A stretch of DNA of 64,000 nt from Ophioderma brevispina. Lineage: Eukaryota; Echinodermata; Ophiuroidea; Amphilepidida; Ophiodermatidae. The position numbers and the translations under genes are program-made. Where the stretch lies: the NCBI GenBank assembly GCA_023653785.1, contig JAMKCH010071837.1, positions 1-64,000 of the forward strand. Direction: 5' to 3'. Positions 11,780-23,595 of the stretch are shown in pieces. The number at the start of each line of letters is the position of its first letter. Position 1 is the first letter of the stretch. The notes under the pieces are model-generated. The model was not told the DNA's origin. It saw nothing but the letters and a program-made list of their open reading frames with translations, and did not search any database.

Positions 11780-12720
11780 GTGGTCTGTCTGTCTATCTGT
11801 CTGTGTGTCTGACCGCGTCTATTTTCTCGGAGACCGAGGGTCGCACGGTCCTGAAACTTGGGTGGGTGCCCCTTGACCAAACGAAGACCGAGTTTTCATT
11901 GGTTAGTGGATCAAAGGTCATCGGGGGTCATTCGAGGTCAAAAGAGGTCAAATGGACCACGTCTATTTGCTCGGAGACCGAGGGTCGCATGTTCCTGAAA
12001 CTTGGGTGGGTGCCCCTTGACCGAACGAAGACAGTTTGTATTGGTTAGTGGATCAAAGGTCATCGGGGTCCATTCAAGGTCAAGAGGTCAAATGGGGTAA
12101 ACGTTGGTGTATGACATGAAACTTGGAGAGTATGGTCGATTGTTGATGCCAAAAAATGTTAGGGTCGCGACAAGGTCATTAGAGGTCATTCAAGGTCAAA
12201 TGAAGTCAGTCTTTTTTCTCGAAGACCAAGGGTTGCATGTTCCTGAAGCTTGGTGGGTGGGTAGCCCTTGACCTTCCGAAGACCGAGTTTGTATTGGTTA
12301 GTGAATCGAAGGTCATCAGGGGTCATTCAAGGTCAAAGGAGGTCAAATGGGGTAAACATTGGTGTATGGACATGAAACTTGGTGGGTAGGGTTGATTGTT
12401 GATGCTGAAAATTTTAAAGGTCAGGACAAGGTCATCAAAGGTCATTCAAGGTCAAAGGAGGTCAAATGGGGTAAACTTTGGTATATCCAAACGAAACTTT
12501 GTAGGCGGGGTTGATTGTTGATGCCGAAAATGTTAAAGGTCATGACAAGGTCATCAGGGGTCATTCAAGGTCAAAAGAGGTCAAATAGGGTAAACGGTGG
12601 TGTATGGACATGAAACTTGGAGGGTGGGGTTGATTGTTGATGACAAAAATCTTAAAGGTCACGACAAGGTCATCAGGGGTCATTCAAGGTCAAAGGAACC
12701 GCGAAACCCAAAGGTCATTC
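11780..12720 (+). repeat. AGGTCA-rich complex tandem repeat
   Basis: It begins with a GTCTGTCTGTCT microsatellite (about 11782). Several units then follow, each with CTCGGAGACCGAGGGTCGCA, a CTGAAACTTGG-GGGT segment, AAGGTCATC-GGGGTCATTC, and AAGGTCAAA-GAGGTCAAATGG. From about 12100 the unit becomes roughly 120-130 bp and also contains ACATGAAACTTGG and GGTTGATTGTTGATGC. AGGTCA half-sites occur dozens of times, all on the + strand. The open frame across 11551-12048 is a product of this repeat. Confidence 0.85.
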
Positions 12721-13795
12721 AAGCCAGGTGATCGCGAAACCCAGTAATCGCGAAACCCGGGGACCGCTTATACTTAATAATGTAGATGCGGAAGTAGAAG
12801 TTGGATGTCGCGTGCGAGGTGAACTCGTACAGGTTCACTTCAAGACTCGTGCCGGCCACACGACCGTCGCTGAGCAAGCGTTTTCGATCACTTAATACAA
12901 GAAAATGCAAGATGGCATTAATAGCATTTGAAGCCCGGATTTGAAGTTATACTCACATCATCCCAATCAAAATGAATCACGAACGTTTGGTGCTTTTCAA
13001 ATTATACTCTGACCTTAGAGATCACTCTGTTCATGTTGTCTCAACTTTTGACTCGGAATGACGCAAAACGTGGTAAGACCCTGCGCGCGACCGACCACTT
13101 ACCAATCAATCAATCCAACTTCACTGGCGACAATTTTTGTGCCAAAATACCAAAATAAATATTACAGCTTTTTGTCCCGATCTTGTCTTAGCATATGCCG
13201 AGACCGAGCAGTTGACGAGGCTTATGGTCCCATCAGTCGGCCCCATGGTTCCGTCGAACAGAACCAGCGAACATACAGGGCTTGAAATACTGCGTACAGA
13301 TTCGGGTACTTCCATACGGGTCTGTGTCAGCAATATTGTAAGCACGTGGCCCCGGAGCCGCGGAGAAAAAAAAAATAATTTTGCGCACGATCAACGTCAT
13401 GGCACGCGAATGTGATTGAGAATTTTTTCACAGGGTTTTCCTGGCCGTAAAACGAAAGATCTAGAGTCTATAGACACTCGCGAAAAAACCCATTTGTGCA
13501 TTTTGTCTCATCGGAAGTTGAGATGACGTCGTGGATTTTTAGGTATGCAGGCTCGAAACGCTCGCGCTAGAGAACACGAATGAAGTCGGCCGAAATAAGG
13601 CTCGCGAAAGTTTGAAGATGCGTCACGATGTCACTCTCAACTCCCGGTGAGATTGAACCACTGATCTCTACATTACTTTAGAAGCTATAAAGAAAAATGA
13701 TTTGAACTCTTTGGCTGTTACGAAACTATTGGACCACAGAGATCACGGTTTCGCACACCCGAGCGGGGATAGTCCAATAATTGTATGATTTGACC
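12721..13795. other. Non-coding, no gene recognised
   Basis: A short ATCGCGAAACCC repeat occurs three times at 12697-12760. Overlapping open frames on both strands at 13058-13415 have no recognised domain and mirror one another. Confidence 0.4.
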
Positions 13796-14594
13796 CCCAC
13801 ACAAATTGCAACAGAAACAATTTTGGTGTTAATATACTCTGAAATAGTCCAAAAATAATATATTAAAAGTCTACCAAAATCAACCTAGTGGAACATGTAG
13901 AAATAAGGGGGAAACGTTTGTACAGGGGTAAAAATTAGAATTGTTCGAATTGATTTAAATGATGTACCAATGTATTGGGCTACTCCTAAGGTTTAAAAAA
14001 AGGTATAGTTTGCCCTATCTACGCGTTATAGTTTTAGTACAATAGGCTCATAACAGTTCAAGGTCATCCTGGGGTAAAATTCATAGAATGGTCCGATTTT
14101 GATCGGACTGGTTGTAAACTGTTAAATTTGTCCCACTAGATAAGTAAATGTAAATAGATTCTTTGCTTGAACTTTCTATATAAGAATTACAGAGCTATGA
14201 CTAGTGACCTCCCATAGACCCTGTAGCCCCCAGTCACATTTTGCGTTCCAAATATGCAACGAATATAATAGATGGTGCATCCAGTATATTTTCGGATATA
14301 TCTGAAAATTTACCCCCATTGTGACCTTGAACCTATTTTGACTCATAACTATTGAACTACAACCTGCAGATATGGCAAACTATACCTTTTTTTAATCCTG
14401 GAAATTTAACGAACACGTTGGCATGCTTTTCGACGCGTTTTGATACTTTTCATATTTTGACCCCTGTATAAACCTTACCCCCTTAAAAATATATGTTCCA
14501 CTCCTTTGATTTTAGTAGACTTTTGATATGTTGTTTTTAAAGGTATTCTCAATACAATTCTGTTGGAATTGATTCTGTTGCAATTAGTGTTGGG
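13796..14594. mobile_element. Foldback element 2 (0.8 kb)
   Basis: The arms are complementary. Left CCCACACAAATTGCAACAG (about 13796) pairs with right CTGTTGCAATTAGTGTTGGG (14575-14594). Inward, TTAAAAGTCTACCAAAATCAA pairs with about 14505-14525, a GTTTGTACAGGGGT block with about 14460-14475, and AAAAAAAGGTATAGTTTGCC (about 13995-14013) with about 14374-14393. The motif TTCAAGGTCA-CCT-GGGGTAAA near 14058 is mirrored near 14320. No transposase frame is present. The right end overlaps the duplicated segment starting at 14513. Confidence 0.8.
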
Positions 14595-14722
14595 TTAAGG
14601 CAGCATTCATTCTATTTTGACTGGCCTAGGAAGCGTTGGTCGCATTGCACCCCAGCCATGCATACCATTCGGGGCCAACAAATTGAATCCTAATCAGTAT
14701 TCATGTAGGCCTAGACAATTAA

Positions 14723-15060
14723 AGGTGCATTTCGTGATTTCAGCACCTTTTGTTTTATTCATTGATCACTAGATATTCTTAAGAAAAGCTTACTCACAAA
14801 ATTTGAGTTGATTCCGATCTTGCGGTCTTGTGTTATGAGCAATTGCTCTTTTCCCACGGTCCCATAGGCTACTGTGCTGTATTTTCTGTCCGTTTACGGA
14901 CAGAAAATACAAAATTGCAAATTTCTTACAGATGCGACCGAATTTGCACGCAAGATTGGGCACACGTGGATTACTACGGCTAACGGTTCAGATGATATAA
15001 AAATCTCAAAATTTTTTAGGTAAGTCGGGGGGACGAGGCTGTGGATCACGAAATGCCCCT
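14723..15060 (+). mobile_element. TTAA MITE, family A copy 1
   Basis: Terminal inverted repeats are AGGTGCATTTCGTGAT at the left and the complement of AGGGGCATTTCGTGAT at the right, flanked by TTAA at 14719-14722 and 15061-15064. The empty site in copy 2 of the duplication has a single TTAA, which proves TTAA is the target duplication. Length is 338 bp. An internal hairpin with 14-bp stem (TATTTTCTGTCCG) and TTTA loop lies at 14879-14910. A TTAA target with AGG termini fits the Kolobok superfamily (known termini RRG) better than piggyBac (CCC). It has no coding capacity. Confidence 0.9.
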
Positions 15061-15221
15061 TTAATACTTTCACACATTTCCTATTCAAAACAATTACACT
15101 CACAATGGCTTTAAATGGGAAACCATATAATATTTTTATCAATTTATGTGTTCGGCCGACAAAACAAACAACATTTGATGCGATATACGAGGCGATATAT
15201 CGTGACAGCTATATCGCATAT

Positions 15222-15241
15222 AAAAAAAAAAAAAAAAAAAA
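15222..15241 (+). other. Run of exactly 20 A at a duplication joint
   Basis: The run sits precisely between the end of copy 1 (CGCATAT) and the start of copy 2 (TAGTAGAC). An identical-length run occurs at the other duplication joint at 62476-62495. The most likely explanation is a scaffold gap placeholder rendered as A. Confidence 0.65.
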
Positions 15242-15607
15242 TAGTAGACTTTTGATATGTTGTTTTTAAAGGTATTCTCAATACAATTCTGTTGGAATTG
15301 ATTCTGTTGCAATTAGTGTTGGGTTAAGGCAGCATTCATTCTATTTTGACTGGCCTAGGAAGCGTTGGTCGCATTGCACCCCAGCCATGCATACCATTCG
15401 GGGCCAACAATTGAATCCTAATCAGTATTCATGTAGGCCTAGACAATTAATACTTTCACACATTTCCTATTCAAAACAATTACACTCACAATGGCTTTAA
15501 ATGGGAAACCATATAATATTTTTATCAATTTATGTGTTCGGCCGACAAAACAAACAACATTTGATGCGATATACGAGGCGATATATCGTGACAGCTATAT
15601 CGCATAT

Positions 15608-17609
15608 TCAACCTTGTACACGTCCGTTTCTCAACAACGTGGATGCTCCACATCCAAAATCTTTCGAGGTGAATCGCCTTAGATTGTTTTTTCACTTCTT
15701 GTATATTTGGAAAGTAAAGTGTATACATTTTCGGTAAACAAGGCTTCTCCTCCTACCCACTTGTTGATAATCTGCCACGCGCTGCCTCGCCTCCGCGTCT
15801 CGTGCCCCGTAATCTAAGGTCAAAAGCAATGGGACAGCTATAAATAAAACTTATCATGCCTAATGGGAAAGACATAGTATAAAGATATGCCAATGAACTG
15901 AATGAATTCAAGATTGAATGATTTAACCAATTGTACCAATAAATCACTCATTCATTAGGCCCTTATGTATGTTTTGATCACGTATAACATAAGTATAAAT
16001 TAATGCAATTGACGTGAGCAGGATATAAGGTGGACTCCCAGCCAGCGATGGACAACCACGATTTACCGCTCACGCTCGTCCCAACATTTTTACTGAATCA
16101 AAATTATTGTGCTTAATTTGGTCCAGACTTTGTAAAACAAGATATGGTAAAAATGACACTCAAAATAGGTTTGAAAGTTTACAGATAATCTCTCGTTGTG
16201 AACTTATCTGAGCGTAGATGGTAGGGATCCAACATAGACTTTAAGAAATACAGCGTCATCATTCCCCCTGTCTTTGATGGGTGGACTATAGGTACCAAAA
16301 TAGCTACGGTTCACGGGGTTGAGGTAAAAAAAACCCTTAAACCCTAAAAAGAGCTAAAAAGGCCCAAAAATAGATGTTGCGAGCGGAGCGAGCCAAAAAT
16401 TAGTTTCTTGCGCTTTTTGCCCCAAAAATGGTTTAAAAAGGACCACTTTTGCCAGTCTTCATAGGCAATATTATTAAACAATACATAAAAAATATTTTGA
16501 AATCTCTGAGTCTCTCTTTAGGCCTATTCCATAACACCAATGTGGAAGAGTCTGATGTACAACTTTAAGATTTAAACATATGTGCAAAATCAGGACAAGC
16601 AATCCTAAAAACACAAATTTTAGAGTGCACTTTGTATTGCACGCCAGAGGCCTTATCGTTCCTGTTGCTCTAGAAGTTTTTAGACTCAGTAGTTGGGCTG
16701 TTCTTATAGGCTCGCGTTATGTCCTCGGAATGTAATTGCTAAGCAATAATTTAACAAACACGACGAGCTTATAAAAAATTTCCGGACTAACCATGATCAC
16801 CTCCATATCATACTAACGTGTATCATCGTGTATGGTAAACTTTGAAATGATCAACTGTACAAGTCATTTACCCATGCATGCAGGTTGTTCAGTTTATTCA
16901 GTACCTTCCCTGACAACAAAATGCGGTTGCGAACAGGGGCACGACTCGAATATTCATGGCGACAAAGAAAACAAGGTCCTAGACTTGAGGAGGAAATCGT
17001 CCCAAACTTCCAGTCAACAAATTATCCATCACAACAACTTCCCCAACAGCCTGCTTATTTCTCAAGAACTCTTTATTTACAAGACATCGTACTAGCAGCC
17101 GACATAACGATAGCGTAAATAATAAAATGGTAGCGTGCCCTCACTTATAATGACGTCAAGAATGAAATCCGTCGGCCAACTGACTCCGCCCACTTTAATG
17201 CTGTTAGATTAAGTGTACGTCCCCGCTACAAATCACTTACGGACGAATCTAAAAATCGAGGGAGTGAGTATTCCAAACGACATTGCGTTATGATAATTGC
17301 TTGTAAATTGGCAAGTGTAGTGTCACACGCATCGCTCACGATGATTTCCGATTCACAGTTGACTCTCAATGACTATGTAGCTTTGAACCAGAGCAGTGGA
17401 TACAATACTAGCAAAGTTTTGGATTTATAATTGCTGGAGTTACATGAAAACAATGACTTAACACTGGATTATTTGTAAACAATTGCAACTACCGGGACAT
17501 GTCGAGGCCTCTCATGTAGACGCTCAAAGCCGTGGATATTTGTTTCATTTGGATCTACTACGGATTTAACTGACAAACGGCTCATTTGAGCGATCAAGTT
17601 GCTGAAACT
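15608..17609. other. Non-coding; candidate upstream region of exon 1
   Basis: Two patches stand out. At 16370-16445 a GCGAGCGGAGCGAGC inverted repeat sits among AAAAAGG-CC words, resembling mobile DNA. From about 17140 onward CpG is more frequent and a CRE lies at 17151. Open frames at 16832-17118 have no recognised domain. No TATA box could be assigned convincingly. Confidence 0.4.
17151..17158 (+). promoter_or_regulatory. CRE-like palindrome
   Basis: TGACGTCA, the full CREB/ATF consensus, lies 459 bp upstream of the candidate start codon at 17610. A forkhead-like TGTAAACAA lies at about 17475. Both are single matches and could be chance. Confidence 0.3.
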
Positions 17610-17688
17610 ATGGAGTACAACAAAAACTTTTCTACCGCTTGGCTTGTAACACTATATATTGGAGTTACGTTATTTTCAGTTACCCTTG
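17610..17688 (+). CDS. Candidate first coding exon: signal peptide
   Basis: The ATG at 17610 has an optimal context (A at -3, G at +4), and an in-frame TGA lies 13 codons upstream (17571-17573), so this is a credible start. The exon encodes 26 residues plus one base: a short polar N-terminus (MEYNKNFSTA) and a hydrophobic stretch (WLVTLYIGVTLFSVTL), the plan of a signal peptide or signal anchor. It ends at a consensus donor, CTTG|GTAAGT, in phase 1, which is common for signal-peptide exons. A phase-1 donor needs an acceptor exon beginning with the last two bases of a codon, as the exon at 36841 does. The product is therefore probably secreted or membrane-bound. The family is not recognised. 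A chance frame remains possible because the exon is short. Confidence 0.5.
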
Positions 17689-19703
17689 GTAAGTTTTAAA
17701 TGTTGGGTTTTTACATGTTTATGTGAGGGAATGTGTTTGTGGCCACAGAAAAACGAAAACACCGCCTCAACTCGGTCCCCCAGCCCCAGCAGATTCCAGT
17801 TAGAAAAGGACTGGAGCCGCGGCCACCGTACTTGAAGTCACTGTTCAACGGGCCTGAAACCGGCCGGGATGATCACGATGATAGCAATTGCTAGGCATGA
17901 TTGGTGAGATCCGGTCAATATCTTCTTGTAGAGTTGATCTAATTGTACTATTTCGACGGAACTTAAATGTTGTCAATGGCTTACTAATGGTTGTTCTTTC
18001 CAAGATCGGAAAACCCATAGATCCAACCTTCTTAAAATTGGGCTGCTGGTATGGTGGTTTATGAGGGCGTACATCACTCAAAACAGGTTACTCTAGTCAC
18101 ATGCACACTGCAGTGGAGCCATGCCACGACATTGTTTTCTGAAGGGAAAGAGCAGCTCAAAGTTAAGAGTTTTCCTACTTACTTATTCAGTTACCTTTCG
18201 TCCTACTTTAATTATGTTACGTGAGAAAAAGGAGGCAAGTAATTATCCACAATTATTAGGCTACTGAACAGTAAACAATCGAATCCATTCTTGAGATGGC
18301 ACAAAACCTAAAATCTACCACAATTGCACAAATCGTAGTCGTATCTCCGGAGTCGAACGCAATTCGCGCGTCTATCACGAAAGTATAGTCGATATATCGG
18401 CGATATAATATTTGTAGAATTTGTTTCGCATTTTCGGGGTTGTATACTTCGATAATAGTTGATCGTCTCATAATGATTTACGACTTTTCGGCAAGCCAGG
18501 CTATGCAGCACATTTATAAATGAAACTTTAAGGGCACCTGCAGCCATGCCATGATTTATTTCGAACTTCTTTTGAGTCACCACATTGCGACCTTCTACGC
18601 TAATCCGAGCTGTCTGTTTTCATAATTTTCACTCAGTGTTTGCTATTTTTTTCAAGGCAGATATATCATGATTGATGATAAATGCGCCTTGGTCATACGT
18701 GACGTGACTTTGACCATAACATTGTGGTTCTTATCGCGCATGTTATCACGGACGTCTATGTTTTAAACAGTTTTACCTAATTTATGCCAAGGTTGTGGCC
18801 GTGGGACCCTGGAAATCTCTTCGGTTTGCTACCACGCGCCGACTACTACAGAACACAAAACCAGTTTATACACATTTTCTCCTGCTCTATCTTAGAATTC
18901 GAAAGTTATTATTATTATTAGAAGGAGGCTTCCTGAGAAATAAGTTCATTATCTTTGTTTCCCATAGCAATCAAAAAGGGTAATCCCCGGGGAAATTCCT
19001 GAGGAGATTCCCGATCGTTACGTGCATTCGGAAGGTGGTATCCCGGGGTGGTATGGCATAAATTTACCATCGGTATTTTACTGACGCTCTCAACTAGAAC
19101 ATAGCTAGCCGTACAGTGCACATAAAACACGGGTATATCCACACCTTACCATAACTATTAACAGTTTAATTAACGTTCTTTAAAAGTAAATCGCTTTTAA
19201 ATTATTTTGAAACTCTAATTGAAAACTCTTATTATTACTTTTTCGCTCTTCGAATTTTGTAATTTTCACCATCGAATGAATGAAAACGGTTCTTATACTC
19301 TCCTTGCATGTTTAATTTGTTGTCGGAAATATATCCTTTGGGCTATAATTACTTCGGCACGCGACCCCTATTGAAGTCACTAATGTGGAATAGGGTGCAG
19401 AATATTCTCCGATAAAATTGCTGTTCATAAAGAGTTGGGCCCAGTACTATTACTGACCTTCAAAAACAGGGTTATCAGGATACCATGTAGCCCTAAATAT
19501 GCCTAAATAACTTAATTAGGTTAAACATTTTGTTGTTTTGTTTGTCATGGTTGTTGATCATCTCATTCTGTTGGTGTGTATAGGGCCTATAGGCCTACAT
19601 ATTTTTCATATTAATGAACCCTACTTACCACATCTTTGTGGTTCATGTGGCAGATTATTTGAAAATAGGTCAATAGTAATTTTTGTTTGGTAAACAGTGT
19701 GAC
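17689..19703. other. Non-coding, candidate start of intron 1
   Basis: No exon was recognised. It contains a short ATT microsatellite at 18908-18920 and a stretch near 18980-19070 with paired CCCGGGG blocks that may be a decayed mobile element. Minus-strand frames at 18256-18583 lack support. Confidence 0.4.
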
Positions 19704-19707
19704 TTAA

Positions 19708-20045
19708 AGGTGCATTTCGTGATTCCAGCACCTTCAGTTTTATTCATGGTTCGCTAGATATCCTTGAGAAAAGCTTATTCACAAAATTTGAGTTGATTCC
19801 GATCTTGCGGTTTTGTGTTGTGAGCAATTCTTTGTTTCCCACGGTACTACAGGCCACTGTGCTATAATTTCTGTCCGTTTACGGACAGAAAATACAAAAT
19901 CGTGAATCTCTTACAAATACGACCAAATTTTCACGTAATATTTGGTACACATGGATTACTAAGGCTAACGGTTCAGATGATATAAAAATCTCAACTTTTT
20001 TCAGGTAAGTCGGGGGGACGAGGTTGTTGATCACGAAATGCCCCT
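19708..20045 (+). mobile_element. TTAA MITE, family A copy 2
   Basis: Full-length 338-bp copy with the same AGGTGCATTTCGTGAT and AGGGGCATTTCGTGAT ends as the copy at 14723. It is flanked by TTAA at 19704-19707 and 20046-20049. The internal CTGTCCGTTTACGGACAG hairpin is retained near 19871. An 80-residue minus-strand frame over it is not a gene, since related copies share it only as repeat. Confidence 0.9.
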
Positions 20046-20161
20046 TTAATAATAAAAAAATCAACTTTAGTGACTTGTTTGACTTTGTTTTATTCTTGTA
20101 ACAATTCATTGAAAATATCACCTCTTCATTGTATACCCAAAATACTACATGGAATCCTTAA

Positions 20162-20506
20162 AGGTCCATGGCCCGATCGCTAATAGCCTCGTCCCCAGAA
20201 GCCCTGGATTTTACCGGAAGTGGTCAAAATTTTGGTATCAGAAGAAAGCGACTATTTTTCGCATTTACCCTGTAAAATCTTAGGGCAAAAGGATATTTGG
20301 TTGGAAGTTATGAGCGAAAATGTGCCCCATTTTGGTCGACCAATATTAATTTTACACAGTACTCTATGGGCTTACAAAATCACGTTTTTAGCTCTCACAG
20401 CAAAACGGATTGAACTATTGGCGCGAAACTTTACAGATGGGGTTTTTGGGTGAAGTTCAATCTATCAAGATGAAAACTTCATATCCTTAAATCGGGCCAT
20501 CCCCCT
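20162..20506 (+). mobile_element. TTAA MITE, family B copy 1
   Basis: Terminal repeats are AGGTCCATGGCCCGAT (left) and AGGGGGATGGCCCGAT (right, complement), flanked by TTAA at 20158-20161 and 20507-20510. Length is 345 bp. Just inside the end it carries AGCCTCGTCCCC, which also occurs just inside one end of family A, so the two families are related. A 77-residue plus-strand frame within it is not considered a gene. Confidence 0.85.
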
Positions 20507-20984
20507 TTAAGCTGCATGATAAAGGAAAGTCAAAGTATCAGATCATTTCCCACACTATATGATTTTTTAAAATAAAAATGGACTAATTGTTATTACTAAT
20601 CAGCATTAATACTAATATAAAGCATTAGCTCATTCTGTTGAGTTGAACCTACATTTTGTCTCCATGGTAAGATAAATTGCAAGGTGGACACAGGTTCAAA
20701 TCCAAGGCCAAACCAATTACTTCTGTAGCTTATAAGGAGACATGACCCTTTGAGCCATGAGGTGATGTCACTCACACTCAGAGAACAAAATTCTTATTAT
20801 AATAATGTTAACAAAAATGTCAAAATATGTATTTTCATGACCATCAAAATCAGTATGAAAATGAAAAGTATTAAAACAGGAACAACAGCCCATTTTTGTA
20901 AAAATTTTCAAGATTGTGTTTTCATCCCACATTGGGAATCAGCATGGTCTTCTAAAACTGGTCTTCTTTCCCCTTCCTTGTCCT

Positions 20985-21134
20985 AGTTTAATGTATGGTT
21001 TCGGTCGTTGTGTGAATGTTGCAATTGGCGCTGTATTAGCTGCTGCCTCGAAGTTGCATTGTTTCTGTAAAGCGCTGTGTTCTTTGTAGAGCGCTATATT
21101 AAATGCTTAATATTATTATTATTATTATTATTAT
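20985..21134 (+). mobile_element. 3' end of an L2/CR1-type LINE
   Basis: GTAAAGCGCTGTG-TTC-TTGTAGAGCGCTATAT-AAATGC is followed by AATATTATTATTATT. A repeated AGCGCT word followed by TATATAAATGC and an ATT-type microsatellite tail is typical of L2/CR1-type 3' ends in marine invertebrates. Only about 150 bp is present, so it is 5'-truncated. Confidence 0.7.
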
Positions 21135-21135
21135 G

Positions 21136-21230
21136 GATTCAAATGGGTCCAAACAATCCTAGTCTTAGGTCAGTGTTTTGAGACGGTTTCTGTTATTTGG
21201 GAAGCCATTCCACTGCATAGGTTACAACCT
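21136..21230 (+). repeat. Dispersed repeat F (core)
   Basis: The core GTCCAAACAATCCTAGTCTT, AGGTCAGTGTTTTGAGA and TTTGGGAAGCCATTCC matches copies at 32645, 47947, 50636, 51494, 54518, 55098 and about 58648. It abuts the LINE tail. Confidence 0.7.
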
Positions 21231-21277
21231 GGTTGGAATTATAACCTATGTTAAGAATACCAGAGTCAAAATAGGAA

Positions 21278-21615
21278 AGGTGTGTGCTTCCCAGTCTTTT
21301 GACAGGTGTCCCTAAAAATGTGAAAATTCTGATTTTGGCACTGGTGTAAAGCTTTCAATCTAAAATATCCCCATCTGGAAGGATTAAGCTGAAAACTATT
21401 TCTATGTAAAAAAAATGTGAAATTTCTCATTTCCTATAGGAGCAAATAGGAAATTGTTTTCTATTGAAATATAAGCATAAGCAAACCGCCTTTTGTTTTC
21501 ATTTTAAGTTGTTTCTCTGTAACCAAATAAAAGGTAGGAATCTATTCATTGTCTAATCTATAATGAAAGTACTATCACACAAACTATGGATGACTTAAAA
21601 TCTCTCGTTGCACCT
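21278..21615 (+). mobile_element. TTAA MITE, family H copy
   Basis: The right end (complement) reads AGGTGCAACGAGAGATTTTA and is followed by TTAA at 21616-21619. The left end is decayed but aligns with the better left end at 28065 through AGGTG and ACAGGTGT-CCCTAAA. The interior shares AGGCAAATAGGAAATT-like and ACAAGGTAG-AATCTA-like blocks with 29330-29520. Confidence 0.65.
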
Positions 21616-21619
21616 TTAA

Positions 21620-23255
21620 TTTCCTTACATTTCTTGATTGTTTCATAAACTTAATTTATAGATGAACAAGCTTATCCATGGTAGCATTTAAAGTGCTATC
21701 ATTTTAGTTTTATTAGCTATCCCTCCTCCACCCCGCACCCAGTAGGAGTAGGAACACTAAGAAGCTGAAATCCTCTGTGATATATCATCATCATGACCCT
21801 AGCATTATTTGCTTGAGAAGCAAGCTAGTAGGAGGAACTCTATGTGGAGCCCAATATAAAGTTGCTGTAAAGTGGGAGTATTGTATAGCAGATCATTTTC
21901 ACAGAGTTAATATTTTCTAATTTTTTACAGTACAGAACACTTTGGCAATAAAATTATGTGGTCTTAACCAGCTAAACATGTTGGTTAAAAAATTGCATGT
22001 GGGTTAAAAATATTTTTGTAGCTTTTCAAATTTGTACTGCGTTTATTTCTTGTGAAGAGTAAATTTTTAAAAAATTGCATGATATACACTCAAAAGAAGA
22101 ATGGCCAACACTGAAAACATGTTAATGTACCATGGAAGAAACATAATGGAATGGTATCGCTATCACTTTTCCTGACTGGGTTGCCATATTGAATAAAATG
22201 TTAAGGATTTAGTAGTACAAGTTTAGTTATTTTTTCAGCAAGTTTGGAAGGTCTTTCAAGAACTATGCACCCAAGGTTAGATATGTTTGGGCTCATTTGA
22301 AAGAATTTTTCATGCTAAATTTAAATATTATACCAATTAGTCATTGGATTTTTAAACAAAAATTGTGTGGGAAAAATGAAAAAAAATGAAATTTATCTAC
22401 TCCAGTATGCAGAGGGTGCACAGCCCGACGAGACTGACATCAATAATGTCTGTAAAAAGCAGATCAAATTTCTCTGTTCGGAGGTTGTTTTTTAAACTAC
22501 ATGTAGATTGTCTGTTTCCTTCAAGACTCATTATGAACACTTCATGATTATTGGGTACTCTAATGTCACTGGATACATTCTAACTAGATGTGCACATTCG
22601 ACTAACCATGTGGGTACCTTTCAACCACTTTTTACTCATAAAATCTAAGCTTGATGTGATCAATATGCAGTCTGATTTTTCTTCACACAGTGCTTTCTAC
22701 TTCACATGAAGGCCATTCACAATTTAGTAGAAGTGGGGGACTTGCTTCCTAAAATCTTCAGTATTGTTTTGAATACTATCTCTGACTATAACCTTAAGCA
22801 CCTACTCACATTGATTAAGTTTAATTATTTCTTTTTCTTGTAGTTCACATTATTTTAGCATTTTTGCTTTCTCTTTATTATTGCTGCAGCCTTCGGTAAT
22901 ATTGATATGTAAGAAAGATAATTGAGTAGCAATTCTTGAGGAAAGGACAAATTTAGATTTCTTTAAAAGAAAAAAAAAATGAAGAGTTATTTGAAAATGT
23001 GAATTCAGCCTAAGATGACATTTGATCATGTGCCACAGTCTCTTCTAAACATTTATTAGTTTTCACATCACTAGGATATGAATCTACTGCTCAAATCTCT
23101 CTATTAAATCACAGAGTTTTACCAAGGTTATGTATTAACTTTTGCAAGAATTGTTTTATATTTCCAAAGCAATTTGCATTTGTCAGAATTCATCATATTA
23201 TTCTCTCTCAATCTCAAAATCTCAGTATAGTATTATATTAGGCAAAAAATTGTTG
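21620..23255. other. 1.6 kb AT-rich non-coding
   Basis: No exon, RNA or complete element is recognised. Confidence 0.4.
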
Positions 23256-23595
23256 TATGGAGTAACCCGCCCGACCTAATTTGAAAAATACCGAGCCCCT
23301 GTGACAAAATTTATTATACCTACCGCCCTCCCTAATTTTTTAGATTTCAAAAAGTCTATTTTCAAGTTGTTTTTACCCTGATTTTAATAGATTTTCTCAA
23401 GAGTTTGTGCTTTTGTGTTCTGGTGTAACTTTGGCAACTTCTTCTTTAAGATTTTTCCAATTAATAAGAGTTCACAATATCATATTAAAAAAAATTTACA
23501 AACTCAAGTGTGAGGTTGGATGTAGATTAAAATGCCATATTATTAAAAAAAACATCCGCCCGCCTACCCTATTTTGCACTGGCCCTTACTCCATA
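23256..23595. mobile_element. Putative MITE with TATGGAGTAA ends
   Basis: The ends TATGGAGTAA (23256) and its complement (23586-23595) bound 340 bp. Inside each end lie GC-rich blocks of mixed CCCGCCC type. No target duplication is certain. The weak 97-residue plus frame in this stretch is not a convincing gene. Confidence 0.45.

Larger units (their letters stand above)
14513..15607 (+). repeat. Direct duplication (14513-15221 and 15242-15607) joined by 20 A
   Basis: Copy 1 (709 bp) and copy 2 (366 bp) are essentially identical apart from a one-base indel near 14690/15410 and the 342-bp MITE-plus-TTAA present only in copy 1. The size difference (343) is fully explained by these two changes. 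Copy 2 is thus the exact empty site for the MITE. The joint consists of exactly 20 A. This may be an assembly artefact (see findings). Confidence 0.9.

Noticed and set aside
11551..12048. 165-residue + open frame
   Set aside because: Its second half is the AGGTCA-rich tandem repeat field, and the first half has no domain.
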